Assembly: GCA_964496125.1 (NCBI GenBank)
Contig: CAZBXE010000006.1
Span: 1-64,000 of the forward strand
DNA length: 64,000 nt
Origin: CAZBXE01 sp964496125
GTDB taxonomy: Bacteria > Chlamydiota > Chlamydiia > Chlamydiales > CAZBXE01
Direction of reading: 5' to 3'
The position numbers were made by a program, and so were the translations under genes. A model generated the notes under the pieces. That model saw nothing but the letters and a program-made list of their open reading frames with translations, did not search any database and was not told the origin of the DNA. Each line of letters begins with the position of its first letter. Within the stretch, counting starts at the first letter, position 1. Below, piece by piece: positions 16,118-24,370 of the stretch.

Positions 16118-16714
16118 TTAAGGAGAACTCTTTGGCAGAACAAGTGAAAATTTCTTCCACTCATCCCTTGCAAGGCGGTAGAGAACATGGCGCCTTAGCG
16201 GATGTCCTTCTGGAATTTTTGGGTGGTCAAAATCATCTTTAGAATCATAATGCATGCCGATTTTCTGCATGACTGCGCGGGATCTCATATTTCCAACAGC
16301 TGTGAAAGAAACTATCTCATTCAATTTAAGCGTTTCAAAACCATAGCAAAGGCAAGCTAAAGCCCCTTCTGTGGCATATCCTTTTCCCCAATGCTTGAAT
16401 GCCAGCCTCCATCCTATTTCAACAGCCGGCACAAATGTAGCAGGAAAGTGGACATCCTCCAGTCCAATAAAGCCGATGAATTCGCCAGTTTCAGCAAGCG
16501 AAGCCGCCCAGAATCCCCATCCGAATTTTTCAATATGGCTCGAAGCAACGGAGACCGAACGATCGCTTTCTTCCCTTGTCTGCAAGCCGGGAAAGTATTC
16601 CCTGACTCTAGGGTCAGCGTTCATGCTCGCAAAAGGCTCTAAATCTGTGCTGCTCCACTGCCTCAGCACCAGTCTACACGTTCGGATAATCGGCGGGTGT
16701 TCTATATTCTTCAT
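16118..16714 (-). CDS. GNAT acetyltransferase (RimJ/RimL type)
   Basis: A 198-residue N-acetyltransferase of the Acetyltransf_3 group: RTCRLVLRQWSSTDLEPFA at the start, then IGFIGLEDVHFP, IGWRLAFKHWGKGYATEGA (acetyl-CoA pyrophosphate loop) and MRSRAVMQKIGMHYDS. Relatives acetylate ribosomal protein N-termini or small amines; the substrate here is unknown. A GGAGAG lies about 10 bases before the ATG. It follows the PTS genes on the same strand after a 97-bp gap containing a palindrome. Confidence 0.85.
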   Translation of the reverse strand: MKNIEHPPIIRTCRLVLRQWSSTDLEPFASMNADPRVREYFPGLQTREESDRSVSVASSHIEKFGWGFWAASLAETGEFIGFIGLEDVHFPATFVPAVEIGWRLAFKHWGKGYATEGALACLCYGFETLKLNEIVSFTAVGNMRSRAVMQKIGMHYDSKDDFDHPKIPEGHPLRRHVLYRLARDEWKKFSLVLPKSSP

Positions 16715-16776
16715 AGGAAATTCTCTCCAAAAAACTCTAACCGATCATAGAACCTATCCGGATATTACACCTAGTT

Positions 16777-16798
16777 CTTTTTGAGTATACTCAGAAAG
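16777..16798. repeat. Near-perfect 22-bp palindrome between ptsI and GNAT gene
   Basis: The core TGAGTATACTCA (16782-16793) is a perfect 12-bp palindrome. It is flanked by CTTT and AAAG that also pair, with one mismatch between. It lies just after the ptsI stop and before the GNAT start, read on the minus strand. It could be an operator or the stem of a weak terminator. Confidence 0.55.
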
Positions 16799-16811
16799 AG
16801 GCAAAATAATT

Positions 16812-18581
16812 TTAATAAGGAGTAGGACAGAAGAAGTCTTCGGGGACATTGCGCTGATACGTTTCTGACAAAAATTCCTCAATCTCTTTTTCAGAGGTAA
16901 GCGCAAGGACTCGCTCTGCAAGATCAGCAGCTTCTGTAATGCTCGAACTGCGGATTGCATGTTTCACAACAGGCAAAAAACGTGGGGCGACAGATAATTC
17001 TTGGATGCCAAGACCAAGGAGAAGGGGCGTAAACCGAGGATCAGCTGCTGCCTCGCCGCAAATCGAGACGGGTATACTCGCAAGGTTTGCCTGGGTCACC
17101 ACCAGCTTGATCAGGCGAATCACACTCGGATGGGCCGGAGAATGATTCTCTTGCCCTCCTTGACTCTCCCTGTCTGTTGCGAGAGTGAATTGCACAAGGT
17201 CATTTGTTCCAAGAGAAAGAAAGTCACTTTCACGGGCTAGGGCATCCGAAATCAAGGCCGCAGAGGGCGTTTCAATCATACACCCAATCCGCACACGCCG
17301 CATCACCCCGCCCTGTAGCATCCCCAGCTCTTTGGCCGACTCCATGACAAGCCTCTTGGCCTCCAAAAGCTCCTGCAGGCGCGATACCATCGGAAACATA
17401 ATACTCACAGCACCAAATGTGCTCGCACGGAGTATTGCTCTTAACTGGGTTTTAAAGATGTCTTGCTCTTGAAGAAGATATTGGAACGAGCCAAGCAACT
17501 TCTTCCCTTTCAACGAAGAAGGTGTAAGAATCAACTTATCACCTCCTATGTCAAAAGTGCGTATGACAATCGGCTTACCCTCCATCTTTTCTACCACTTC
17601 GCGGTAGATCTCAAACTGCTCCTCCTCAGAAGGGAAGCCCTCTTGGCTCAAAAAAATGTATTCCGACCGGAAGAGACCTACGCCATGACCCCCATATTTA
17701 TGGAGGATCTCCACTTCCCCCACAGTCTCGATATTGGCTGAAAGACGCACAGAGAACCCATCATACGTTTCGATAGGCGTTGCCTTTTTCTTTTGAAAAG
17801 TGGTAAGAAGGTGATCGAGTTTCTTTTGAATCTCTTCATATCGGTAGAGAACACCTTCTGCAGGGTCAATAAGAATATCCCCCGTCCTCCCATCTACTAC
17901 CGCACTCTTGCCACCAAGAACTTGATCACGCTCAAACTCTACGTTTGTGACGTAAGGAATCCCTTTAGCCTTGGCAACGATCGCTGCATGAGACGTAGAG
18001 CCTCCCGAGGCCGTCACAAAAGCTGCGACAGCGTCCGTGTCTGCCTCTGCTGTATCAGAAGCTGTCAATTCGTACGCAAATACGATACTGCCCTTTGGCA
18101 CCCGAACAAGGCTACTTCTTTCCGTTTTACGCAATATGCTCAAAATGCGGCGCGAAATACCAACCACATCCTTAAATCTCTCTTGAAAAAAGGGGTCCTC
18201 GATGCCCTGAAAACGAGCAGCATACTGCTCCATCAGCGTGTGGAACACATATTCGGCATTTTTCTTCGATTCTTTGATTTTCCTTTCCACATCGTCTGTC
18301 AGAAAAGGATCCTCAAGCATCCCTAGGTGGGCTTCTAAGATATTGGCGCCCTCTGCAAGTTCCTGCCGCTGCAGATCCTTCTGCAGAAAAACGACCTCCT
18401 CACGGCATTTTTGTAAAGCTTCCTGATAACGGGCAAGCTCCTCTTGCACATCCTCCTCAGGCACTTCGTATTGAGGGATCACATCATCGACAACATTAAA
18501 GAAGAAAGGTTTCCCAATGGCTATCCCAGGAGAAATAGGTAAGCCGCGAAGGTGCATTTGATCCCTTTGCTTCTCAGTCAC
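16812..18581 (-). CDS. ptsI: PTS enzyme I (phosphoenolpyruvate-protein phosphotransferase)
   Basis: A 589-residue EI that takes phosphate from PEP and passes it to HPr. It opens with LRGLPISPGIAIGKP. The phosphorylated histidine lies in GGSTSHAAIVAKAKGIPYV; the PEP-binding C-terminal barrel shows GLFRSEYIFLS, GCMIETPSAA and FLSLGTNDLVQFTLATDR. The GTG start at 18581 overlaps the ptsH stop (GTGA) and has AGGAGG seven bases upstream, so it is preferred over ATG 18557. No sugar-specific EII genes are in the window, fitting a regulatory PTS. Confidence 0.96.
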   Translation of the reverse strand: MTEKQRDQMHLRGLPISPGIAIGKPFFFNVVDDVIPQYEVPEEDVQEELARYQEALQKCREEVVFLQKDLQRQELAEGANILEAHLGMLEDPFLTDDVERKIKESKKNAEYVFHTLMEQYAARFQGIEDPFFQERFKDVVGISRRILSILRKTERSSLVRVPKGSIVFAYELTASDTAEADTDAVAAFVTASGGSTSHAAIVAKAKGIPYVTNVEFERDQVLGGKSAVVDGRTGDILIDPAEGVLYRYEEIQKKLDHLLTTFQKKKATPIETYDGFSVRLSANIETVGEVEILHKYGGHGVGLFRSEYIFLSQEGFPSEEEQFEIYREVVEKMEGKPIVIRTFDIGGDKLILTPSSLKGKKLLGSFQYLLQEQDIFKTQLRAILRASTFGAVSIMFPMVSRLQELLEAKRLVMESAKELGMLQGGVMRRVRIGCMIETPSAALISDALARESDFLSLGTNDLVQFTLATDRESQGGQENHSPAHPSVIRLIKLVVTQANLASIPVSICGEAAADPRFTPLLLGLGIQELSVAPRFLPVVKHAIRSSSITEAADLAERVLALTSEKEIEEFLSETYQRNVPEDFFCPTPY

Positions 18582-18853
18582 GTCGTTGCCTCCTCAAATT
18601 TACTCAAGAAAGCCTGCACAATCATCTCCATGGCTCGCTCGGCATCCTCCCCTTCTACATCGACTGTGATCACAGTGTTTTTCTTAGCAGCCAGCATCAA
18701 AATCCCAAGCAAACTCTTCCCATCCACCGTCTCATTTTTATGGGTAAGCGTCACTCGGCTTTTCACTCCTCTTAGCATTTTAACAAGTGCAGTGGCCGGA
18801 CGCGTGTGAAGTCCAAACGGACACAAAACTCGCACCTTACGTGTTAACTTCAT
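18578..18853 (-). CDS. ptsH: PTS phosphocarrier protein HPr
   Basis: A 91-residue HPr. The EI-dependent phosphorylation site is the histidine in PFGLHTRPA near residue 16. The regulatory serine region GKSLLGILMLAA near residue 47 matches the HprK target site, which fits the adjacent hprK. The gene overlaps the end of hprK by 17 bp and its stop overlaps the ptsI start, giving one tightly coupled operon hprK-ptsH-ptsI. Confidence 0.96.
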   Translation of the reverse strand: MKLTRKVRVLCPFGLHTRPATALVKMLRGVKSRVTLTHKNETVDGKSLLGILMLAAKKNTVITVDVEGEDAERAMEMIVQAFLSKFEEATT

Positions 18854-19799
18854 ACAGCTTTCGCCTCTTGTTTTGTTTGGCTGAGATCATCTCGAGAAGT
18901 TTTGTGTTAAATTCTTTAGCGGAATTGTAGCCCATCTCTTTTAGACGGCGGTTTAAGGCAATCGTCTCCAGCAAGAGAACCACATCGCGCCCCGGTTTTA
19001 CAGGAAGCACACGAAAAGGAACACTCACACCCAGAAAATCGGTAAACTTCTCTTCTAAGCCCACACGATCATAAAAAGCATTATCGTCCCATACTTCGAG
19101 CTTCACGACAATATCAATGCTCTTACTATCCCGCACACACACAGCCCCATAGAGGTGGGCTACGTTCAAAATGCCAATACCACGGATTTCAATATGGTGC
19201 CGTGTGAGCTCTGCGCCATACCCTTCGACATAACTCTCTTCGCGCTTTCGTACTTTGACAATATCATCAGAAACAAGCCTGTGCCCCCGCTCAATCAAGC
19301 CAAGAGCTGCTTCGCTTTTTCCAACCGAGGAGTCCCCTTGAATAAGCACACCCACGCCAAACACTTCCACAAGCGTACCATGACAATTCATACTCGGGGA
19401 AAACTCTCCTGTTAGCGTGACAGTGAGCTTGCTGATCAAATTCATCGTAGGCATGCTCGCACGGAAAAGAGGGATGTTGTTCTTGTTGCAGAGATGAACC
19501 ATCTCCTTTAAGGGGCGATAGCGCCTTGCCACAATAACAGCAGGGGTTGGATCACGGATAATTTTTTCAAGTCTTTGGATGCGTGCCGCAGGTTCTAAGC
19601 TGCGCAGATACTCTATCTCAACCTTGCCAAAAATCAGAATTCGTTTGCCGGCATACCCTTTAAGATACCCCGACAAACCTAAACCAGGACGGTGTGCTTC
19701 CGGTACACGAATCTTGCGACCGAGACCTTTCTCCCCCGCATGAAGCTCAAGCCCGAGCTCCTTGCCGTGTTGGTTATACAATTCTTCGACAAGATACAT
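18837..19799 (-). CDS. hprK: HPr kinase/phosphorylase
   Basis: A 320-residue bifunctional enzyme that phosphorylates or dephosphorylates the regulatory serine of HPr. The N-terminal domain precedes a P-loop IQGDSSVGKSEAALGLIERG (about 156-175), the catalytic SDDIVKV and the HprK signature EIRGIGILNVAHLYG. The C-terminal KPGRDVVLLLETIALNRRLK is also typical. It is the first gene of the PTS operon and has a good promoter at 19829-19857. With no EII or CcpA seen here, the output of the system is unclear. Confidence 0.94.
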   Translation of the reverse strand: MYLVEELYNQHGKELGLELHAGEKGLGRKIRVPEAHRPGLGLSGYLKGYAGKRILIFGKVEIEYLRSLEPAARIQRLEKIIRDPTPAVIVARRYRPLKEMVHLCNKNNIPLFRASMPTMNLISKLTVTLTGEFSPSMNCHGTLVEVFGVGVLIQGDSSVGKSEAALGLIERGHRLVSDDIVKVRKREESYVEGYGAELTRHHIEIRGIGILNVAHLYGAVCVRDSKSIDIVVKLEVWDDNAFYDRVGLEEKFTDFLGVSVPFRVLPVKPGRDVVLLLETIALNRRLKEMGYNSAKEFNTKLLEMISAKQNKRRKLYEVNT

Positions 19800-19828
19800 A
19801 ATGCCAAACTATACTTAGTATGGAGAGG

Positions 19829-19857
19829 GTTATATCTGAACAAATGCTTTTTTGCAA
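19829..19857 (-). promoter_or_regulatory. Predicted promoter of hprK-ptsH-ptsI
   Basis: On the minus strand TTGCAA (19852-19857) is followed, after exactly 17 bases, by TATAAC (19829-19834). A start near 19822 would leave about 20 bases of leader before the hprK ATG at 19799. Confidence 0.5.
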
Positions 19858-19885
19858 GGTATGTCGAACGCATTTTTCCAGTTCA

Positions 19886-19901
19886 TTTGAGAATTGCAAA
19901 A
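19886..19901. repeat. 16-bp intergenic motif, copy 1
   Basis: TTTGAGAATTGCAAAA occurs here and again at 26740-26755, each time in an intergenic region, followed within a few bases by TGTAC. It lies upstream of the hprK promoter. It may be a regulatory site or a relic of a dispersed repeat. Confidence 0.6.
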
Positions 19902-19929
19902 TTGTACGCCTGGCGTGAATTGCAAAGGG

Positions 19930-20736
19930 TTATTCGACAAGTTCGAGGTAGAACATAAGCCAGTCAAGAAAGGTAGTAAAGGCCATGCTCTCAGAAGCAT
20001 TACTCCCCTTTGTATCAGAAATCGAACAGGTCACACCAGAATAGTAAACATTCCCCATCTCCTCCTCCGGATACCACTCCGCAAAAAAGCACTGGTAAAA
20101 AGGCTGGCCAAACGACTCATAAAATGGAATCAACGCCTTCGGATCCAAAGGAATCCCCTCTTGCGATGAGACCGCAGGAGCTGCTTCTAAGTGCTTGCGA
20201 AACTTTGCAAAACTCTCTTCTAAACGCCTTGTCGAAATAACGCCCGTCTCATCTGTTGCCTTCGAAAACCCATTATGGATTTGAAGAAACGAGATGTAAT
20301 CCCGAGGAAGTATATATTCAGAGAAAAAACTTCTAATTTCCGCAATCTCCACCTTTGTAGCCGGAGGCTCACCACGAAAAAAACCCCTATCCCCTCGCAA
20401 ACTATAGACCATCACAGCCTCAAAAGGATCATCAAAGTGTCGTTTTGTTAACAAAATACCCACGTCATCAATCTTCGAGAAAAAATCTGTAAAAAAGGTA
20501 GCCGCCTTAGGATGGTAAGGAAGCTTCGATAACCAGTAATCCCTTGTAAATTCCACCCGATCTTCCACGCTGAGACGAGAAAGCTCATACCAACCCCTTG
20601 GGAAAGATGGGCAAAGCGCCACCACCCCCTCCCACTTCATACCCTGATCCTCATGCAAAAAGATCACCTTATGAAAATGCCTCTCCGGCCCCGTGGCTTC
20701 TTTATCACGATAAAATTCACGTATGTGCTTTTCCAA
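19930..20736 (-). CDS. SMI1/KNR4 (SUKH) family protein
   Basis: A 268-residue soluble protein. The middle LPRDYISFLQIHNGFSKATD is the SUKH core pattern (L-P-x-x-Y-x-x-F-L-x-x-x-N-G), followed by LEESFAKF and AWYPE/SGVTC-type strands near the C-terminus. SUKH proteins include immunity proteins to polymorphic toxins and general protein-binding modules; no toxin gene adjoins this one, so immunity is not supported. The start is a TTG with GGAGG about eight bases upstream, and no nearby ATG does better. It precedes hprK on the same strand with a promoter between them. Confidence 0.7.
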   Translation of the reverse strand: MEKHIREFYRDKEATGPERHFHKVIFLHEDQGMKWEGVVALCPSFPRGWYELSRLSVEDRVEFTRDYWLSKLPYHPKAATFFTDFFSKIDDVGILLTKRHFDDPFEAVMVYSLRGDRGFFRGEPPATKVEIAEIRSFFSEYILPRDYISFLQIHNGFSKATDETGVISTRRLEESFAKFRKHLEAAPAVSSQEGIPLDPKALIPFYESFGQPFYQCFFAEWYPEEEMGNVYYSGVTCSISDTKGSNASESMAFTTFLDWLMFYLELVE

Positions 20737-20855
20737 ACTGGATCCTCCGTATCACCACTATTTATACAGAAACCACAGAAAAAGCTAGACATTTCCCAAT
20801 TTTTCCTATAAACTCTCTAGCGATTAGCGCGAAATGAACACGGAAGCATAGAGTT

Positions 20856-21449
20856 ATGGGATTTTTTGAATTTTCTAAAGTTACTGCTGTTGATCCCTAT
20901 GCGACTTCTGCTCGTCTGCCTGACCCCACCTACAACAAAGTGGTGGAAGTCGTTCTTATTGACAAAACTCATTTTGAAACAGAGCCTGCCGTTTTTCAAC
21001 TCGATATCAACCTCGCAAACTTCGAAAATCTCTCCTCTCTCTGGACGTGCAAGAACGAGCAGTTTATCTCCTTGGGAGTCTTTTCCTCTCTGAATAAAGC
21101 CGGAAAGCAAGTCATTTTAGCAGATGGCTCCTGCATCATCTATCGCTATTTAATCCTGGCAAAGTCAAATAGCCAATCTCCCTCACAAAGAGATGTCTGT
21201 TTCGAATTTTCAGGCGGTCTCTTCACTCTTTTAAGCGCCCTGAAACTCCAGATCGCCCTTCTGCACTTCTATGAACCACAAGCAAAAAAGCCACTTGGCG
21301 CTGCCCCCCACGGCAAAGTAAACATAGCCACCGCCCCTTCAGAATCCATCCCCAACATTGTCAGCTGCCAGATGAAACAGCAAGACTTATCCGGCTCCGC
21401 CTGCGGTCTTGCAGGATCTGACAAGAAATTTTTTCAGGTTCAGGTCTAA
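20856..21449 (+). CDS. Hypothetical protein, 197 aa
   Basis: Not recognised by family. A soluble 197-residue protein with alternating strand-like segments (VVEVVLIDKTHFETEPAVF, LDINLANFENLSSLWTC) and no signal peptide. It sits three bases before comEC. In C. trachomatis an uncharacterised gene (CT338) occupies the position between ptsH and comEC, so this may be its positional counterpart; I cannot confirm sequence similarity. Confidence 0.65.
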   Translation: MGFFEFSKVTAVDPYATSARLPDPTYNKVVEVVLIDKTHFETEPAVFQLDINLANFENLSSLWTCKNEQFISLGVFSSLNKAGKQVILADGSCIIYRYLILAKSNSQSPSQRDVCFEFSGGLFTLLSALKLQIALLHFYEPQAKKPLGAAPHGKVNIATAPSESIPNIVSCQMKQQDLSGSACGLAGSDKKFFQVQV

Positions 21450-21452
21450 AGA

Positions 21453-22919
21453 GTGCACCTCTTTTGGAGACGGCATCCTGCTCTTCTCCAAGGACTAGCT
21501 GCTCTTCTTGGCACATCCTTTGCCCTTTCCCCAAGCCTCGCTCTCTTCTTGCCTACCGCATGTCTTTTCCTTCCTTTAGGAAAGAAGTGTCTCTTCCCCC
21601 TCCTTACACTTTTTACCTCTTTCCTTCTGAGTCATCATAGCACCACAGTACCACTGCTGCCCGAAAAAGGTCTTAAGGGAGAAGCCCGCATACACATCGA
21701 ATCAATTCAAACTAAAGAAGCCTCCTTTCGCAAATCTTGGCTCTATAAAGGCACGATAGAAACTTTTACTGTAGAAGGTGAAGTTATAGGAAAAAGAATC
21801 CCTTTTCAAATCTCCCTTCCTCGAAAAAAAGAAAACGCTCGCCCCCGTGCTGATTGCGATTACACCCTAACTGGCACCCTCCAAAGCAAAGGTTATGGAC
21901 GCCATTTTTTGCAGCTTGAAAAAAACACCCCGTGGAACCCCATTGCAGGCACTTTTAGCCTTGCTGAAAAACGTTTTCTTGCCAAAGATGCAGTCACAAA
22001 ATTCATCCATAATAAAATCCCTAAGAAGAAAGCTGCGATTTTCCTAGCGGGCATCACTACAGGAGACTTTGATGATAAAGTAATGCAAAAAGAGTTTGGA
22101 CGCTTTGGCTTGCAGCACATTATGGCCATATCCGGTTTTCACTTCAGCCTCCTTGCTGCTCTCTTTCGAACTCTCCTGCGTCTACTGCTACCCACACGGG
22201 CAGCTACGGCCATCCTAAGCGTACTTCTTCTCATTTATTTTCTCTTTCTCGGACCAAGCGCCTCCATTCTACGCGCCTTCTTTATGATTCTAATAGCTCT
22301 GCTTGGCTTTATCTTTGAACGCACTCCGAGCGGCCTCAACAGCTTAGGTTTTGCTCTTCTTTTGACTCTCCTCTATGATCCCCATATGGCAAAAAGCCTT
22401 GCCTTTCAGTTTAGTTTTGCAATTGCGGGCTCTATCCTTCTTCTCACACGCCCCTTTGACACCCTCCTTACGCCTCTTTTCCCCAGGTACCCCTTCTCCA
22501 TCTTAAAAACACTCCCGCAGCTCGATCAGTACTGCTATCTCTTTTTGAGCACACTGCGAAGCTGCCTTGCTCTCTCTCTTGCCGTAAACGTGGCCGCCCT
22601 ACCAATCACTCTTCTCTACTTTGGACAGTTCCCCTACCTAGGGCTTCTCTTCAATCTCTTCTTTCCCTTTCTTGTCTCCCTAAGCGTCTTTTTACTTCTT
22701 CTCTCTCTACTCTTTCCCCCTCTGCATACTCTAAACACCTCTCTTACAAACGCGATTGTTGAACTCCCCTATCAGGTACCAGCCACAGCAGACACCTACC
22801 TAGCATGCACCCAGCTAACATCCGATAAAGTCATCTCCCTTCTCACTCTATTTTTTATAGCCGGAGCCCTTCTCTCAAAAAGACTTGAATCTAACTCAAA
22901 AATCCATCTATTGGTATAA
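21453..22919 (+). CDS. comEC: ComEC/Rec2-family membrane channel, lacking the hydrolase domain
   Basis: A 488-residue polytopic inner-membrane protein of the competence family that moves single-stranded DNA into the cytosol. Visible are N-terminal hydrophobic helices, an OB-like DUF4131 region (about residues 60-170), and the competence core FGLQHIMAISGFHFSLLAAL followed by many transmembrane helices. It ends without the metallo-beta-lactamase domain of Bacillus ComEC. The start is a GTG three bases after the previous stop, so translation is probably coupled. DNA-uptake activity is inference. Confidence 0.88.
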   Translation: MHLFWRRHPALLQGLAALLGTSFALSPSLALFLPTACLFLPLGKKCLFPLLTLFTSFLLSHHSTTVPLLPEKGLKGEARIHIESIQTKEASFRKSWLYKGTIETFTVEGEVIGKRIPFQISLPRKKENARPRADCDYTLTGTLQSKGYGRHFLQLEKNTPWNPIAGTFSLAEKRFLAKDAVTKFIHNKIPKKKAAIFLAGITTGDFDDKVMQKEFGRFGLQHIMAISGFHFSLLAALFRTLLRLLLPTRAATAILSVLLLIYFLFLGPSASILRAFFMILIALLGFIFERTPSGLNSLGFALLLTLLYDPHMAKSLAFQFSFAIAGSILLLTRPFDTLLTPLFPRYPFSILKTLPQLDQYCYLFLSTLRSCLALSLAVNVAALPITLLYFGQFPYLGLLFNLFFPFLVSLSVFLLLLSLLFPPLHTLNTSLTNAIVELPYQVPATADTYLACTQLTSDKVISLLTLFFIAGALLSKRLESNSKIHLLV

Positions 22920-22922
22920 TGA

Positions 22923-24191
22923 ATGTATATGGCAGAATCTCCTCCTTTCATTACACCCTCTGGCGGTGCAGAAGCCGCTCCTAATCCTCAGCCCGCGCCT
23001 CAGCAAGACGCGGTAGACGACACACGCGGCATACAGCCCGCAGGTCTCCCTGAAGCACAAGGGGGGCTTTCCTTACATCAAGTCACCCCAGCTGCTCAGG
23101 ATCCAAGAGTAAGCAAAGCCACAGCCTCTATCATTCTCATTCCCTCGATCGAAAAAGATGAAACAGCTCCAGTATCCAGCCAAATTACCTCGGTTGCCCA
23201 ATATGGACTTAACTTCCTCAAGTCGACTTGCCAGTTTCTAGGCATAAGTGAGTTAGCTACAACCTTTAAAGATTTACGAGGCCAAGTGAAACTCTACGAT
23301 GGCGTGGTTGGAATTGTCTATGGAGACACACTGAAAACTCTCTTTGATTCAAACACCCCAACCGGAGAAAAGAAAACCCTTGGCGCCTTTATTGGTTTCT
23401 TATCTGTAATGAAGGCTACCCTAGAGGCGTTTGACATGGCTCCTGAAGATTTAGGAAATTCAATTGGAGGTGCGGTACTGGCAAAAAAAGGAAATGACCT
23501 AGCCAGTTCAACAGTAGCCCTTGTAACCATCAATGAAAAAAATCGAAACAAAGTCCTCCTTCGATTCGCGGGTGATTCAACAGGTTTTGTAGCAGAAGTA
23601 GCCGGCAAATACGACCAAAAGGAAATTGCTGCGCTTGCTACGGCCTTCTCCTCGGTCATGAAACTCATTGATAAAGGAATCACCTGGCAGGCTACCCAAG
23701 TCCAAATGGAGTTTCAAAGTTTAAAACAAAAGACCGATCGTATCATGAACCAAGAATTTGCTGCTGCGATCAACCATTTCGAAAAAGACCTAAGGCGAGA
23801 GGACGATATCGGTTTTGTCGCAAATGAGGTGCACACAAGCCTTGTTGACCTGCGCGAAAGATACGAAGAGCTCAAAGATGCAAAAAATGAATTTGAAGTC
23901 CTGGCCATAACAAAGTTTTTTCAAGAAGAGCTTGGTAAACTCTATCCCCTTTCCGAAGCGGCAACAAGCCAACTAGAAAAAGTAGAAACAGTAGCAGCCG
24001 AAGCGACACTCAAGATCAACGAAGCTAGGCTCTTGCTTATGGCAGATGGGGGAGAAGAAAGCCTCCGGCACCTTAAGAAAACAGATCCCCCCTTTGAGGG
24101 CGGCACCCCACCAATAAGAACCATCGATCCCGTGAAGCGGCAAGAATGGATCAACCAAGCTATGGCTCTCTCTTCCAAAAAAAAGGAATGA
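22923..24191 (+). CDS. Hypothetical protein, 422 aa, with disordered N-terminus and helical body
   Basis: Not recognised. Residues 1 to about 65 are rich in Pro, Ala and Gln and probably disordered. The rest is largely helical, with a Gly-containing segment (GAFIGFLSVMKATLEAFDM, then GNSIGGAVLAKKG) and a long coiled-coil-like stretch (MEFQSLKQKTDRIMNQEF onward). No signal peptide is seen. It starts 4 bp after comEC and ends 42 bp before tRNA-His. The first ATG (22923) and one two codons later are both possible. The layout resembles type III secreted substrates, but this is only a suggestion. Confidence 0.65.
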   Translation: MYMAESPPFITPSGGAEAAPNPQPAPQQDAVDDTRGIQPAGLPEAQGGLSLHQVTPAAQDPRVSKATASIILIPSIEKDETAPVSSQITSVAQYGLNFLKSTCQFLGISELATTFKDLRGQVKLYDGVVGIVYGDTLKTLFDSNTPTGEKKTLGAFIGFLSVMKATLEAFDMAPEDLGNSIGGAVLAKKGNDLASSTVALVTINEKNRNKVLLRFAGDSTGFVAEVAGKYDQKEIAALATAFSSVMKLIDKGITWQATQVQMEFQSLKQKTDRIMNQEFAAAINHFEKDLRREDDIGFVANEVHTSLVDLRERYEELKDAKNEFEVLAITKFFQEELGKLYPLSEAATSQLEKVETVAAEATLKINEARLLLMADGGEESLRHLKKTDPPFEGGTPPIRTIDPVKRQEWINQAMALSSKKKE

Positions 24192-24192
24192 A

Positions 24193-24221
24193 TTGACTTA
24201 AAACGAATTTTGAGCCAAAAT
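24193..24221 (+). promoter_or_regulatory. Predicted promoter of tRNA-His
   Basis: TTGACT (24193-24198), a 17-base spacer and CAAAAT (24216-24221). The expected start is near 24228, six bases before the tRNA. Confidence 0.45.
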
Positions 24222-24233
24222 GACTCTCGATTT

Positions 24234-24308
24234 GGCGACCGTAGCTCAGTTGGTTAGAGCGGTGGATTGTGGTTCCATAGGTCGAGGGTTCGAATCCCTT
24301 CGGTCGCC
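24234..24308 (+). tRNA. tRNA-His (anticodon GTG)
   Basis: A complete cloverleaf. The acceptor stem GCGACCG/CGGTCGC has T8 and A9, D stem GCTC/GAGC, anticodon stem GTGGA/TCCAT with loop TTGTGGT (anticodon GTG at 24269-24271) and a T arm containing GTTCGAATC. The extra 5' G at -1 (24234) faces discriminator C73 (24308), the identity pair of bacterial tRNA-His, and here it is encoded in the DNA. The 3' CCA is not encoded. Confidence 0.97.
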
Positions 24309-24370
24309 CACTTGTCAATAGAGTCGGATTCGACTTGCCTCTTAGCTCACCTTTTCGCTACACTGACCTT

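Noticed and set aside
19930..20736. SMI1/KNR4 protein as an immunity protein of a polymorphic toxin locus
   Set aside because: No toxin, Rhs or contact-dependent inhibition gene adjoins it.
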